64,000 nucleotides of DNA, taken from assembly GCA_030685235.1 (NCBI GenBank), contig MU839210.1, positions 1 to 64,000 of the forward strand, in the 5' to 3' direction. The stretch's first letter is position 1; every line of letters begins with the position of its first letter. A program made the translations under genes and the position numbers. Origin of the DNA: Copromyces sp. CBS 386.78 (lineage: Eukaryota > Ascomycota > Sordariomycetes > Sordariales > Sordariaceae). Shown one piece after another: positions 1 through 10,599 of this stretch. The notes under the pieces were generated by a model. That model was not told the DNA's origin. It did not search any database and was given only the letters and a program-made list of their open reading frames with translations.

Positions 1-7
1 GCCTTAA

Positions 8-42
8 GGAGTTGCCGGCAGGCAGGGAGTTACCGGCAGGCA
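8..42. repeat. Two direct copies of a 17-bp GC-rich unit
   Basis: Positions 8-24 and 26-42 are the same 17-mer (GGAGTTGCCGGCAGGCA) except for one G-to-A change at the sixth base of the second copy. Period is 18 bp. The unit sits at the window edge, so more copies may lie outside. No function is evident. Confidence 0.7.
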
Positions 43-157
43 AAAAACTTAGTCATTTTCAAAATTCGGTCGCCCGGCTACCTAGAATCCACGGCCAAAA
101 ACGCTTCTTTTCGAATTTTCTCAACAACTAAGCGTCGGAAAAAGATATAACCGGTAC

Positions 158-190
158 CAAAATGACCGCCTAATCGAGACGGTCATTTTG
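158..190. repeat. Perfect inverted repeat, 11-bp arms
   Basis: The left arm at 158-168 (CAAAATGACCG) is exactly complementary to the right arm at 180-190, leaving an 11-nt loop. It lies in the non-RIPed DNA just left of the AT-rich block. It could be a hairpin or part of a small non-autonomous element. No flanking target-site duplication was found. Confidence 0.75.
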
Positions 191-261
191 CAGGTCTTTT
201 CATTTTGATGCATTTCCTAAAAGTGGCTCTTTTTCATTGAAATAGAAAAGTATTTGGAAAA

Positions 262-319
262 GTGTCTCGCATCTCCACTGGGATCCACCCTTCCAGCCAA
301 TTAATCGAATGCGAGACAC
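262..319. repeat. Perfect inverted repeat, 11-bp arms, 36-nt spacer
   Basis: GTGTCTCGCAT at 262-272 is matched by its exact reverse complement at 309-319. It follows the 158-190 hairpin by only 70 bp. Two such perfect palindromic structures in 320 bp suggest a structured mobile-element end or a protein-binding region, but neither is proven. Confidence 0.7.
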
Positions 320-529
320 AGTGCGAAAAAAACGCACGGATTAATATATCGTCCGTGTTTACGCATTCGCAGCGTTTAAACAGAAATACCGCCGCGCTGC
401 GTCGATGGGCCTACGGACCACGACCTTTGGTGCGGATTTCCGTGACACCTTTAGTGCCGTGGGCGCCATCTCCTTGCTTGGGCATGGTGTTTCAATAATT
501 CTTTAACGTACGGTTCACTAATTCGATTA

Positions 530-2460
530 GCAATATAGTACGATAGCTAAAATTTAATCTTTTGTTAACGTAATAAATAGCCTACTCCTCCTTTACGTTT
601 ATATATATATTTTTTAAATATATAATAATTACTTCTTACTACGAGAAATAACTATAAAGCCTCTCCTATACAATATTAAAATTATTAACTATATATACAT
701 AATATACGTACTTCTATAAAGTATAAAGACTAGACCGAAAATACTCTACAATATTAAATAACAATTCTAAATAATCCGTACCGTCTACTAAGCAATTAAA
801 ACTATTAACTACCTTTCAATCTTTATTATTAAAATCTTTTAAACTCGTTATATTACTAGGTAGCTGTATTAATTAGACTAATTAGGCTAATTACAATACT
901 TATTATATTAATTCTAATATTTCTCGTTATATTTATACCTATATTATAGCAGCATAAATATTAATAACCTAAGCGGCGACCTTTTTATCCCACTTACACT
1001 TAATATTTAATACTACGTTCTTATTAACGTAAAAAATACAAAACTAGGATTCTACCTAAGGATAAACCCGTTTAACGGCTAATTTTATCATTATATCGTA
1101 ATCCGTAATAATAATTCGTAATTTATTAGCGGTAATAACTTTACGACGAACGTTAACTCAGTCTATAAACTAATTAAAACCCTCTTATCGCTCGTTATTA
1201 ATTAGCCCGAAACCGCAATTAAAAGCATAGCTAATACTAATTATACTAATGATTTAAAAGAAGGCTAGGCCTTTATTATTAATTTTATACATATTATCGT
1301 ATATTTAAACCCAAGGATTTTCCTCCAATATATACTCTTCTTATAAATCGCTCTAGAAGAGGGCGGTTAATTTCATCTTAACAATATCTTACCAATTAAT
1401 TATAAAGTAGACCCCCCTTTCTATAAAGAATTTTATAGTAAATTAGAAAAGGTTATACCTAACCTATACCTCCTTTTTAAATTTATAACAAAAATTAACG
1501 AATTACCGTACTATAAATTACCCTTTAAACTTTAGAAATTTCTTTTCTAATTCAATAGTAATCTTACAATTAAATATACCGGGTCGATCAATATAAATAA
1601 CAATAAATACCTTATATTAAAGTTTAAATACCGAATAAATAAATAGCTTTTTATTAGGCGGATAACTATAAAATTCATAGCCTTTACGTAGTTCAAAAAT
1701 CTACCGTCTATTATTATACTTTAATACCTTAGCATACCCCTACTAAGAGCATCCTTATTTAACAATTAAAGTTAACCAATTATAATTCTTTACCTTATAG
1801 CAAAATAAATTAAAGGAGTAAATAAATTGGATTCTAGTATAAATACTATTCTAGAAGTTATTAGCGCAACTTTTAATAATATTATAACTAAGCTTTTATA
1901 TCTATTATTTAACGGCCGCTACAAAATTATTAAAAATATTATATTAAGTATTAAAAATAAGGTAGTCGCTATACTCATAATATTAAAGGGTAAAGGTTTC
2001 TTTATTATTATTATCGTCATCGATTTCTATAAGTTACATTAAAATAGGTTCGCTAGGGGGGGCGGGGTTATCGAATATATTTATAGCCGTCGGCTAGGGA
2101 ATTACGTCGGCTATTTACATTATTACAATTAACTATAAAATATATAGAAAAATAATATATTATTTTATACCGTTAACAGATATTAGCGCTTTATTTACTT
2201 AGTAATATCTCGTAATACGCAATATAGTAAATTAATTTCGTAGATAGGGGTAATAATGTAAGAGGTTTAGTAGAGGAAATAATACGATACAATGATATAA
2301 ATCGCTAAATATAACGATTACAAAATCTAGCTTATACAAGGGTTTGAACGTATAATAGGCTATAATTTAGGGGCTTAGCGGGCGCGGTACAGTTTATTAA
2401 CGTTAAAAATAGGAGTATAGAAACTTAGAATAGATACGAGCGATTTGATTGGTTTAAAAA
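530..2460. mobile_element. RIP-degraded repeat of unidentified type
   Basis: This stretch is overwhelmingly A/T, very rich in TpA and poor in CpA and TpG, as expected after repeat-induced point mutation of a duplicated element. On the + strand one frame from about 1190 to 1720 reads as protein-like sequence interrupted almost only by TAG and TAA, the stops RIP makes from CAG, CAA and TGG. I could not match the reading to a transposon protein family. It need not be the same element as the copia remnant to its right, because about 0.5 kb of normal-composition DNA separates them. The short open frames here, such as 1827-2042, are not credible genes. Confidence 0.6.
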
Positions 2461-2479
2461 TTTTGTATCACAGGATTAG

Positions 2480-3050
2480 ACCTATAATATGCCCACCCTA
2501 CACTGCCTCTTAGATGTGTCATGACTATTGTCATAGCACGGTCACGTGCAGGGTCATGTGCGCGCACGGCCTAGCTTCCAAGGCTCTCGCCCATATAGCC
2601 AATCCTCCGCACACATCCTTCTTTTCCTCTCCTTCGCACAACAACGCATATCTTACCCTACCCCCAATAGTGCCTCACCTCGTGATATTTTGGTATATAT
2701 TAGCGCGCGGGAAGGGTGGGGGGTAGGTGGGGCTACGGTATGGGAAGACTTTTACTACGGTCCGAAAAGACTTTTTCTTAAAAATAGTAGTAAAGGTATT
2801 ACGGGGCAAGGGCACCGTTAGGTCTGTGGTACGATGTATATTGTTGTACGGAGAGAGTAAGGAAGAGGTGTGCGCCAGCCAGGGCATGATATAGGGCTCG
2901 TTGAGCCTCTATGCTAAGGCTGGACCTAGTGCTATGGTAATAGCTGTGTATGACAGCGCATTGGCCAATGGCACGCAAGGTACAGAGCATGTAATCTAGC
3001 CCTGTGACAAAAGGGAAGGTTCCTAAGAAGTAAGAGATCGCGTAATTACC
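2480..3050. other. Island of normal base composition between RIPed blocks
   Basis: About 570 bp with ordinary GC content and plentiful CpA/TpG lies between two heavily RIPed blocks. No convincing coding sequence, tRNA or LTR was recognised. It could be unique DNA present before the flanking elements inserted, or a later insertion that escaped RIP. Confidence 0.55.
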
Positions 3051-3109
3051 TAATGTAAATTATAATATTACCTATAGATTAACCTTTTAAATTAATAGGG
3101 TATATTAAA

Positions 3110-6100
3110 TTAAGGAAGAAATTTACCCCCTTAAAAATTCAGTAATATTCGATTTTAATAATTCACTTTATATATTTAATCAAATTATTCGTTTCCTTTA
3201 TTTTCATTATATTAACTTAAATAAATATATATAGGCTAAAAATACTTAAATAATAATTAAAGGGTTTAAAGAGGTTAAAGTCGTTATTAAAAGAAAGAAT
3301 AGTCCCTTAAAATTATAATTAAAGGAAATCGCCTTCTACCCTAATTTTATTATTAATTTCGTTTCCTATATTTAATTACGAAGGTAAAATTTCTATTAAA
3401 ATTACCGTCCCCTTAATAACTATTTAAAGAAAGCTAATAAATTATTCTTTTATTATTTGAATACTATTTACAATTAAACAGTTATAGAAATTATCCCTCT
3501 TTTATTTATTAAAACTTCGTTTATAATATACTAGTATAAAATCAACTCCTATATACGGCGCCCCTTTAAATAGATGGTAAATATCTAGTATTTACAATTT
3601 AATTATTTAAAATTATAAATATTCGACTATTTTTAAAACGTTAACAGAATATAAATCCGCAATATACTATTAATTAAATATAATACGTACGCTATAATAA
3701 AGATTAAATAATAGATTTATTATATATTTAAAGATTACGGTTATAGATTAAGGGAGAGATTCGTAATAGACTTCTTCGAATTTAATAAAGGAAGTAACGG
3801 GGTTAAATATCTCTTCTTTATTATATACCGCTAATTTAATTATATTTAAAATTATTATTTATTAAATTATTGAATAATTATTATCGTTATTATACTAATA
3901 TCCTATATTAATATATTAAAATAATAATATAATATTAAAGTTAAAACCTTCGAATTTAATAACGAATTTATAAATAATAAAATTTAATAAAGATTATTAT
4001 AATGAAGAACGATAATTAAACCCTTTACTCCTAATATATAAATATAGAACGGTGGGGTAGAATATTTAGGGGGTATAGTTAAGGAAAGATATAACGCTAT
4101 ATTAATAAATTCAAAATTTCCAATCGATCTATAACTAAAAATTACTACCGCAATAATCTATCTTATTAATAAATCCCCTTAGTACCTTTACAATTAGAAA
4201 TCTCCATTTAAACGGTTCTATACTTATATCGCTTAGTAATATAATTATTAAGAAGTACGTAAATTAGATCTAAATTATTTAAAAATCTATAATTATAAAG
4301 TATTTATAATAACGAATACTATTTAGAAGAAAAAGAAGCAGTATTAAAAATATTTACTTAAAATATAGATAAGTTTCTTCATCGGTTATTTAATAACTTT
4401 AATCTATTATATATAAAATCTGCATACAAATAGAATTATATAAATTAAAGATATAATCTTTAACGAAGAAATTATATATAATTTAAACTTTAAAAAATTA
4501 AAAAAAGACTTCTAAATAAATAGCGAAGAATTAACGGATCTACTTAATAAAGTAGATAAGCTATACAATTAACCTTCGGGGGTATTTAATTTATTAAAGA
4601 AAAAAGGCTATAGCCTATAAAATAATATTAATAATATAAATATCGAACTATTATTATTAAGCCTCCTAAATAAAAACTACGAATAAAATTAAAATACTTC
4701 TTAAAAAGAAAGTAATTAAATTTAAATAAGAATTAATCTATACCCTACTATAAAAAAAATATCCTTTAAATATATTATAGGGTCTTATCCGTCACTTCTA
4801 TTAATTCCGCTAGCCGTACTCTATATTAATTATTTAATAAATTAAATAATAAATTAGCCTATCTACTAATAAAAACCTTAAAAAGCCATTTTTTATACTA
4901 GTAAATTAATATAATTAGTAATAAAAATAATAAGGAAGATTATTATTAAAGCGGAAGTAGAACGGTTAATTACTAAACCTAATCGTTTTAAAAATATTTA
5001 TAAACGAAATTTACCTTTAAAACCCAAGTATAATAAGGATTTTAATAATTATTAATTTAATAAACTATTTAAATAAGTAAAAAAGACTTATTTATAGAAT
5101 TATAAAAATATAAAAATTTAAATTAAAGTTAACGGAAACTTACCGTAGATACGAAGTAAATAAATCCTTAATTATATATAGGTATACGTTTATAAATTTA
5201 ATAAAAATAGTATTCTCAATAAATATAAGGTACAATTTATCGTAAAAAGAAATTAATAGAGTAAAAATAAAGTAGATATATACACTTCTACCCTAATAAG
5301 GAAATTATTTAAATATATTATCGCTCTTACTATAAAATTCGACTTCGAATTAATTTAATATAACGCAATTAATACCTTTATTAATATAATTTTTAATAAA
5401 GAAATCTATATATATATACTACCTAAATATTAAACCCCTAATAAAATCCTCAAATTATTTAAAGCGCTATATAAATTTAAATAAATACTTTTACTATAAT
5501 AACGAAAATTTAATAAAATATTTAAAGAAATAGGATTCGAAGCAATCCCTAAAAATCCGTACATTATAAAAAAGAATAATATATTTATATTATATTATAT
5601 TAATAATATTATCTTTATATTTAATAAAAATAAAATAAAAAAGGTTAATAAATACGTAGTAAACTTATAGTTAAAATATTATTTTATTAGAGGAAATAAA
5701 TTCCAATAGTTTTTAAGTATTAAAATTATCTGAAATCGAAATTAAAAAAAGATCTAGTTATTATAAGAAGCCTATATCAAAAAAATCTTTAAATTATTAA
5801 AATCTAGCTTTTAACCCACCTTAATACTTATAAAGTATATAAAATTAATCCTTTATAAGGGTACTACTAATTATATAGAAATCCGCGCCTACTAAATTAA
5901 CGTAGGCTCCCTACTATATATAATAATTAATACTAAACTAAATATTGTATTCCTAGTAAGTAAATTAGTACGATATAATTATAACCCTAATTTTACCTAC
6001 CTAATTATAAGTAAAAAAGTATTATAGTATTTTTAAACTATTAAAATATAGGCATTATATTTTAGTAGTAATAACCGATTAGAAATAATTTTAAATATTT

Positions 6101-6705
6101 CGTTTACAAATAACGCTATCGATTAAAAAAGTTCGTAGAGCTTTATAATTAAATTGTATAGCGGTTTAATTTATTAGGGAATAACTAAGCAAATTGCGAT
6201 CGTAATTTTAATAATAGAGGTAGAGCTATACGTAATTGAAAAAGTAGCTAAAGAAACCCTATTTATAACGTAATTAATATCCGCTCTAGGGGTGAAATTA
6301 TTAGAAAATCCTATCCCTACTTTACAATATAATAATAAGCAAACTATTAGGGCTTTTATAGAAGAGACTTCTATTTTTAATACTAAAATAAAATATATAG
6401 ATATTTATAAATATTAATTGAAGGAGGAGATCTTTATTAAGAAAATTCTTAAGATTAAGTATTTAAATACAAAATTAATATTAGTAGATAAATTAATGAA
6501 AATATTAAATATTTTAAAGTATAAAAATTTTAGAGATTTATTAAGTATAGCCGAAGTACTATTACGGAAGAAGGATAATCTGGGATTAAAGGAAGTTGAT
6601 TTGGAAGATTTAGATAAGAAATTAGGATTAATAGATTAAGATATCTATAAATAATTTTACTTTTAACTTTAAAAAGGCGAAAGAGGTTTATAAGTAAGGG
6701 GGTAT
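3110..6705 (+). mobile_element. Ty1/copia retrotransposon pol remnant, inactivated by RIP
   Basis: Read on the + strand, the AT-rich block retains the order of a copia pol gene. An integrase-core-like segment lies at about 3750-3900 (VIDFFEFNKGSNGVKYLF). A reverse-transcriptase segment at about 5390-5720 includes the catalytic site as YYINN, where YVDD is expected. Downstream is an RNase H region, with the TEAEY-like segment at about 6180-6260 and the DNQ-like segment at about 6325. Stops are nearly all TAG or TAA at positions where Trp or Gln is expected. A purine-rich tract at 6696-6702 followed by TATTAAATTA suggests the 3' LTR starts near 6703. Gag and the 5' LTR were not identified. The element is dead: it has many stops and lost catalytic aspartates. 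Confidence 0.85.
6418..6639 (+). pseudogene. Surviving C-terminal RNase H tail of the copia pol
   Basis: This 73-codon open stretch continues the copia RNase H region. It resembles the tail ending in the recurrent 'I-K-Y-L...L...FRDLL-I' pattern of copia polyproteins (KIKYLNTK near the start, NFRDLLSI in the middle). It is open only by chance. A TAA stop directly upstream (6415-6417) is in frame with the rest of the degraded RNase H sequence, so this is a fragment and not a gene. Confidence 0.6.
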
Positions 6706-6714
6706 ATTAAATTA

Positions 6715-7930
6715 TAGGGTGTAGATTATACTTAAATGTAGAGGGTCCTAGTTACTTGATTAAAGGTCTTGGCATTTCTGGGATATCCGAGCACCCCCCA
6801 GACCTTCTGGAGCGGATCTGTTGGAGAGCCAGTTTCTAGACAGTTCAATCAACCAGTTCACACTAGTAAATCTGACAGACTGTTCCTAACTGTAATGAAG
6901 CTAGCTTGTTTTAGGCAAGAGAAAGCCGGGTTCTCCGCTGCTATCAAGCCACTAGGGAAAGCACAACCATGAGGGATCAAGACCCTGGTCACGCAAAGAG
7001 TCCTGAGACTTCATTTCAGGATCTTAACAACATCAATTATGTTTTTCACAAGCACGAAATTGGAGATCATATAAAAGCTGTTGGCAATCTGCTTTTATGC
7101 CTCCTCGATAATTCTCGTTTGCATTGGAAGCGCTTGATGCTGCTCAAACTTCAAGGTTCAAACTGGACAATCCACAAAGACAGGAAATGTATTACCCATG
7201 AACAATCCACTGTTTATCAGTTGTGGGATCTGTGAGGCTTTCGCGTTGGGTTTTTCCCTTGTCTAGTCTGTCGCCTTTCCAGTCTTCCACTTTCTCTTGT
7301 TTCTCTTTGTATCTTTTGATTTTGATTCCCTTGTTACTGGCAGCAGTGATTGTGATCCAAAATCAAGGTGTACACCCGGGAAGCGATTGGGTGTCTACCT
7401 TACCTACCTCTAGAGGTAACAAGTCGTTGTATGACTTTAGAACAAGGTGAAATTGTGAGAAGAACAAGCGGCAAACAACTGCAACAGCAACAACAAACCT
7501 TCCCCATCTTCAACGCTTGGTTTCCACAAGTTAAACGTGAAGAGGTCGCAAAAGAGGTTGGAGATATGTATGTCGCTTGTCCCGGTGCCGCGGACGAGGC
7601 GTCCTCCATCCTGTCGGACATCATCTATTTCTGAGCAACTGCCACCGACAGCGCATATAAGCCATGACTGTGTGTGGTCTTGGAAACCATGTTTTCCCCC
7701 CAATTCCAGCGCAGTCTTCGGACAGTCTGGTGTTCAAGTTTAGGTACTCTTTTGTTCCGGTTTTCATGCTGGTCCTCCATCCTCCATGAATTCCATTGTC
7801 GATGTGGCTACATGAACCATTCCATCACGACAATGTTCTCAGCCTCCCATGCATTGCTGTATGCACGTATTTCCAGCAGAGCGGCCCAAATGCGCATGAC
7901 GGTTTATTGATCAAAATGTACCTTACACAG
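6715..7930. other. Intergenic; possible copia LTR at its left end
   Basis: Composition returns to normal here. The left end may be the remainder of a copia 3' LTR, since it directly follows a polypurine tract, but no second LTR copy was found to define its length. Short open frames overlap on both strands without family resemblance or splice-consistent structure. I see no gene. Confidence 0.4.
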
Positions 7931-7933
7931 GGC

Positions 7934-7941
7934 TATAAATA
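7934..7941 (+). promoter_or_regulatory. TATA box of the PAM2-motif gene
   Basis: TATAAATA lies 179 bp upstream of the chosen ATG at 8113. It is followed by a strongly pyrimidine-rich tract of CTCC units (about 7966-8034), typical of the core promoters and leaders of highly expressed ascomycete genes. Confidence 0.55.
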
Positions 7942-8112
7942 CGAGGTATTCCTCTAGAGTGTGCCTCTTCTTTTCCTTCCTCCTCCTCACCCCTCTCCCT
8001 CCCCTCCTCCTCCTGGGCCTCCTCCTCAGCCTCCACCACACTTCTGCTCTTTTATTTGGAAACAACACTTCCATTCTTTCTCTTCTGCAACCACACCTTT
8101 GACCTCGCCACG

Positions 8113-8598
8113 ATGCCGGTCATCAAAGGCGTCGTCATCTGCAACATGAACGGCACCAATCCTCCTAGAAGAAGGAAAGGTGACCCCCTTCCTCAGAAAC
8201 TGAACCCACTGGCCCCAGACTTCGTCCCGAAGAACCTGGAGCTCACTCCTCCGAGTTGCGGAAAACCCGCCTTCGCTGGTCCTGATCTCATGCTGGTAAG
8301 ACAGCAGCATCCGCCTCATATGGGCCCCTGTCCCTATCAAGGGCTTCAAAAGCCCTACCAGGGACTTCAAGGGGTATACATCCACCACGGCCATAATCGC
8401 CAGGTATCCGGTGAATCCAGTGTCTCTAGTGCTCCCGACTCCTATCAAGGACCCTATGTGGCCTACCAGCCACCTGCCGCCACCTTCACCTATGAGCCAC
8501 ACATGAGCTTTGGCCGTAACATTTACCAGGAGGTGATGGCGGAGTTGAACAATCCTCATCCGCCGAGGCACTTCGTGTATCAAGCGCCTGCTTACTAA
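8113..8598 (+). CDS. Small proline/tyrosine-rich protein with a PAM2 motif
   Basis: This is an intronless reading frame of 161 residues. An in-frame upstream Met at 8056 exists, but the ATG at 8113 has the better context (CCACGATG) and follows the TATA box and CT-rich leader. Residues 30-39 read LNPLAPDFVP, a close match to the PAM2 consensus (LNxxAxxFxP) that binds the MLLE domain of poly(A)-binding protein. The rest is low in order-promoting residues: a basic patch RRRK at 19-22, then repeated YQG units around residues 75-125 and a Pro/Tyr-rich end. There is no catalytic domain, signal peptide or membrane segment. By the motif it may be a cytoplasmic adaptor that docks on poly(A)-binding protein and influences mRNA fate; this is inference from ten residues. 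I do not recognise the family. Confidence 0.65.
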   Translation: MPVIKGVVICNMNGTNPPRRRKGDPLPQKLNPLAPDFVPKNLELTPPSCGKPAFAGPDLMLVRQQHPPHMGPCPYQGLQKPYQGLQGVYIHHGHNRQVSGESSVSSAPDSYQGPYVAYQPPAATFTYEPHMSFGRNIYQEVMAELNNPHPPRHFVYQAPAY

Positions 8599-9832
8599 CC
8601 GCCTATCGGTGGGCAAACCAGTTGAGTTGAATCCCTTCCGACAATGACCACTGAAGACGGGAGTCAGTGCATCAAGCGAGTCGTTGCAAGCTGCTAACCA
8701 ACGTTCTGGAATTCCAGTTGTTTGGGGTCCGCGATTTTAGAAAGGGAACCCGCCCGTGACTGCCCACAGCCAGAGGGAGTAAGTTTTCCCCATAATCTCA
8801 ATTCCATCCTTCACCTGTCCGACATAATCCAGTTCTAACTCGAAATCAGAGCTCGTTCGCAGGAGGATGGGTCAAACGGCCAGGGAACACATATGAGGAG
8901 GAGAACCACAAAGGGGGCCCCGAAGGGCACAACATGACCATCCAGCGTCACTCTGTCCATTCTTTACCACTTGACGATTTCTTTTGTCTACATATGTCTC
9001 GCTGATCTGCATCAAGCGGCATGAAGCAAGCTATGATATTTTTGCTTGGTACCTTAGCGAAGGAAATCAACCCAATTGTCGCATCCAGGCCTCTGTTTCT
9101 TTCGAGTGTCGCCGTCTCGCCGATGATGTGGTGGTATGTTGCATAATCTGGGAGGAAGTTGGTACATATGCAACATGCACCCCTCATTCTTTTTGCTCGG
9201 AATTTCGAATTTCGGCAAAATGTCTTCTTTGCGGCGCCTCGGGTGCGCATGTTTCCTGGGGTACAATTTCTGTGCATCTCATCTGAAGTTCGTGCAAGTG
9301 CATAAAAGTGCGTCTGAAAAGCGGACTGGGTAAGGTAGTGACCACTTGGTCGAACCGTTGCGGATTACACCCAAGAAAATTCGCAAAAACCACGAGAGTC
9401 GCAAACACGGACTTCCTTTTAAGACCGCCCGATCGGTGGTAAAAACACAATGCGTTGCTTCTCGTAGAGGGACTAACTGGAATGGAATGCGTGTCTGGAA
9501 AGTTAATTCGGGAGACGGAAGTGCCTGCCTGGTCCGCAATACGTACAGCAATTGCACAGTTATCCGCCAAGTTACCAAGAGAAAACATTTCCCGCTGTGC
9601 ATGTCTTTCGATATGTAGACTCCCAAACTCAAAGTAAAAGATATCTAATGCAACAATGATTAGCTTCGCACCTCCACCTTTGCGACTTTCGCGAGTATCT
9701 TCGGTGTTGAAATTGTAGAGCTGGGTGGTATATGTGCAGTGGCGCACTGCGCACCAAGCCCGCAGCATTAGCACGTGCGTGTATGCACTTACCCTACTTA
9801 TGCACTGCCTGCAGTAATAATCTAACATCAAA
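8599..9832. other. Intergenic, no gene seen
   Basis: Overlapping short frames on both strands (up to about 215 codons on the minus strand) lack family resemblance and shadow one another. The right part is the upstream region of tRNA-Phe. I see no supported gene, and no repeat beyond simple A/T runs. Confidence 0.4.
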
Positions 9833-9921
9833 GCGGGTTTAGCTCAGTTGGGAGAGCGTCAGACTGAAGTCCACTTCACTCATAAATCTGAAGGTCGTGT
9901 GTTCGATCCACACAAACCGCA
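9833..9921 (+). tRNA. tRNA-Phe (GAA) with a 16-nt intron
   Basis: All arms of the cloverleaf are present: acceptor GCGGGTT against AAACCGC (one G-A mismatch at pair 5-68), D arm, anticodon stem TCAGA/TCTGA with loop CTGAAGA, and T arm GTGTG-TTCGATC-CACAC. The anticodon GAA is at 9866-9868. An intron at 9870-9885 follows the canonical position 37. The discriminator base is A at 9921. A T-rich run follows (GTCTTTTTTG), suitable for Pol III termination. Confidence 0.97.
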
Positions 9922-10599
9922 TGTCTTTTTTGCATTTTTTTTCTTTCGGTTTGGTTAATGTGGGCCCAGCCAGGGAGGCAGCGATTCAGGGGAAGTAAAC
10001 AAACCAGGCACAACGAGCAAGTATTTGTGTGCGTGGTCTGCACGAATTCACGAAGCACCAGGCAGCCGGGTGCGCCAGCCGCAGTGAATGCAAGTGCCTT
10101 TTTTTGTTGCAGTGAGTGCATTTTCTTCCAGGAAGACCGAATGATGTTATGGAGGCTGGAAAATGCGACAACAGATTCTGGAGTAGGACGGCAGAAGAGA
10201 AAGGAAACCAGGGCACCTTAAATAGATAGATACCTGTGAGAGGAGTGCAGATAAATGAGCGCCCAGACCACTGACTTCAACATGTGAGGTATGAAGTCAA
10301 GAGACTAAAACGTTCAAAAGTAGAATAGATGGTTTCTTTATATACATCAATGGTGAATGAATGAATGCTGATAGTAAGTTCAAGAGAATGAATGAAGAGG
10401 GTGTTGTTGAAAGAACGTGAAGAAGTGGTAAGCCTAAAGGAGTGAGTGAATGCGTGCGTCTGCAGCGCAAAAGCGGGGGAACCCCCAAAGAAATATGCAC
10501 ATAATGAAGAAGATACCGAAGAAGGGAAACAAACCCCCAAGAACTAGCAAATGAGCGTAAAAGCCATTTCTCCTCAATCCTACTGGCACCGAATGCAGC
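9922..10599. other. Intergenic between tRNA-Phe and the GH16 gene
   Basis: The left end holds the Pol III terminator T-runs. The right part is the 3' untranslated side of the minus-strand GH16 gene. Short open frames have no recognisable content. No gene seen. Confidence 0.4.

Noticed and set aside
8026..8616. 196-codon open frame on the minus strand
   Set aside because: It is fully antisense to the PAM2-motif gene, whose frame has a motif, good start context and a promoter; the antisense reading has no domain.
9184..9831. 215-codon open frame on the minus strand
   Set aside because: No family resemblance, overlaps several frames on both strands, and its composition does not look coding.
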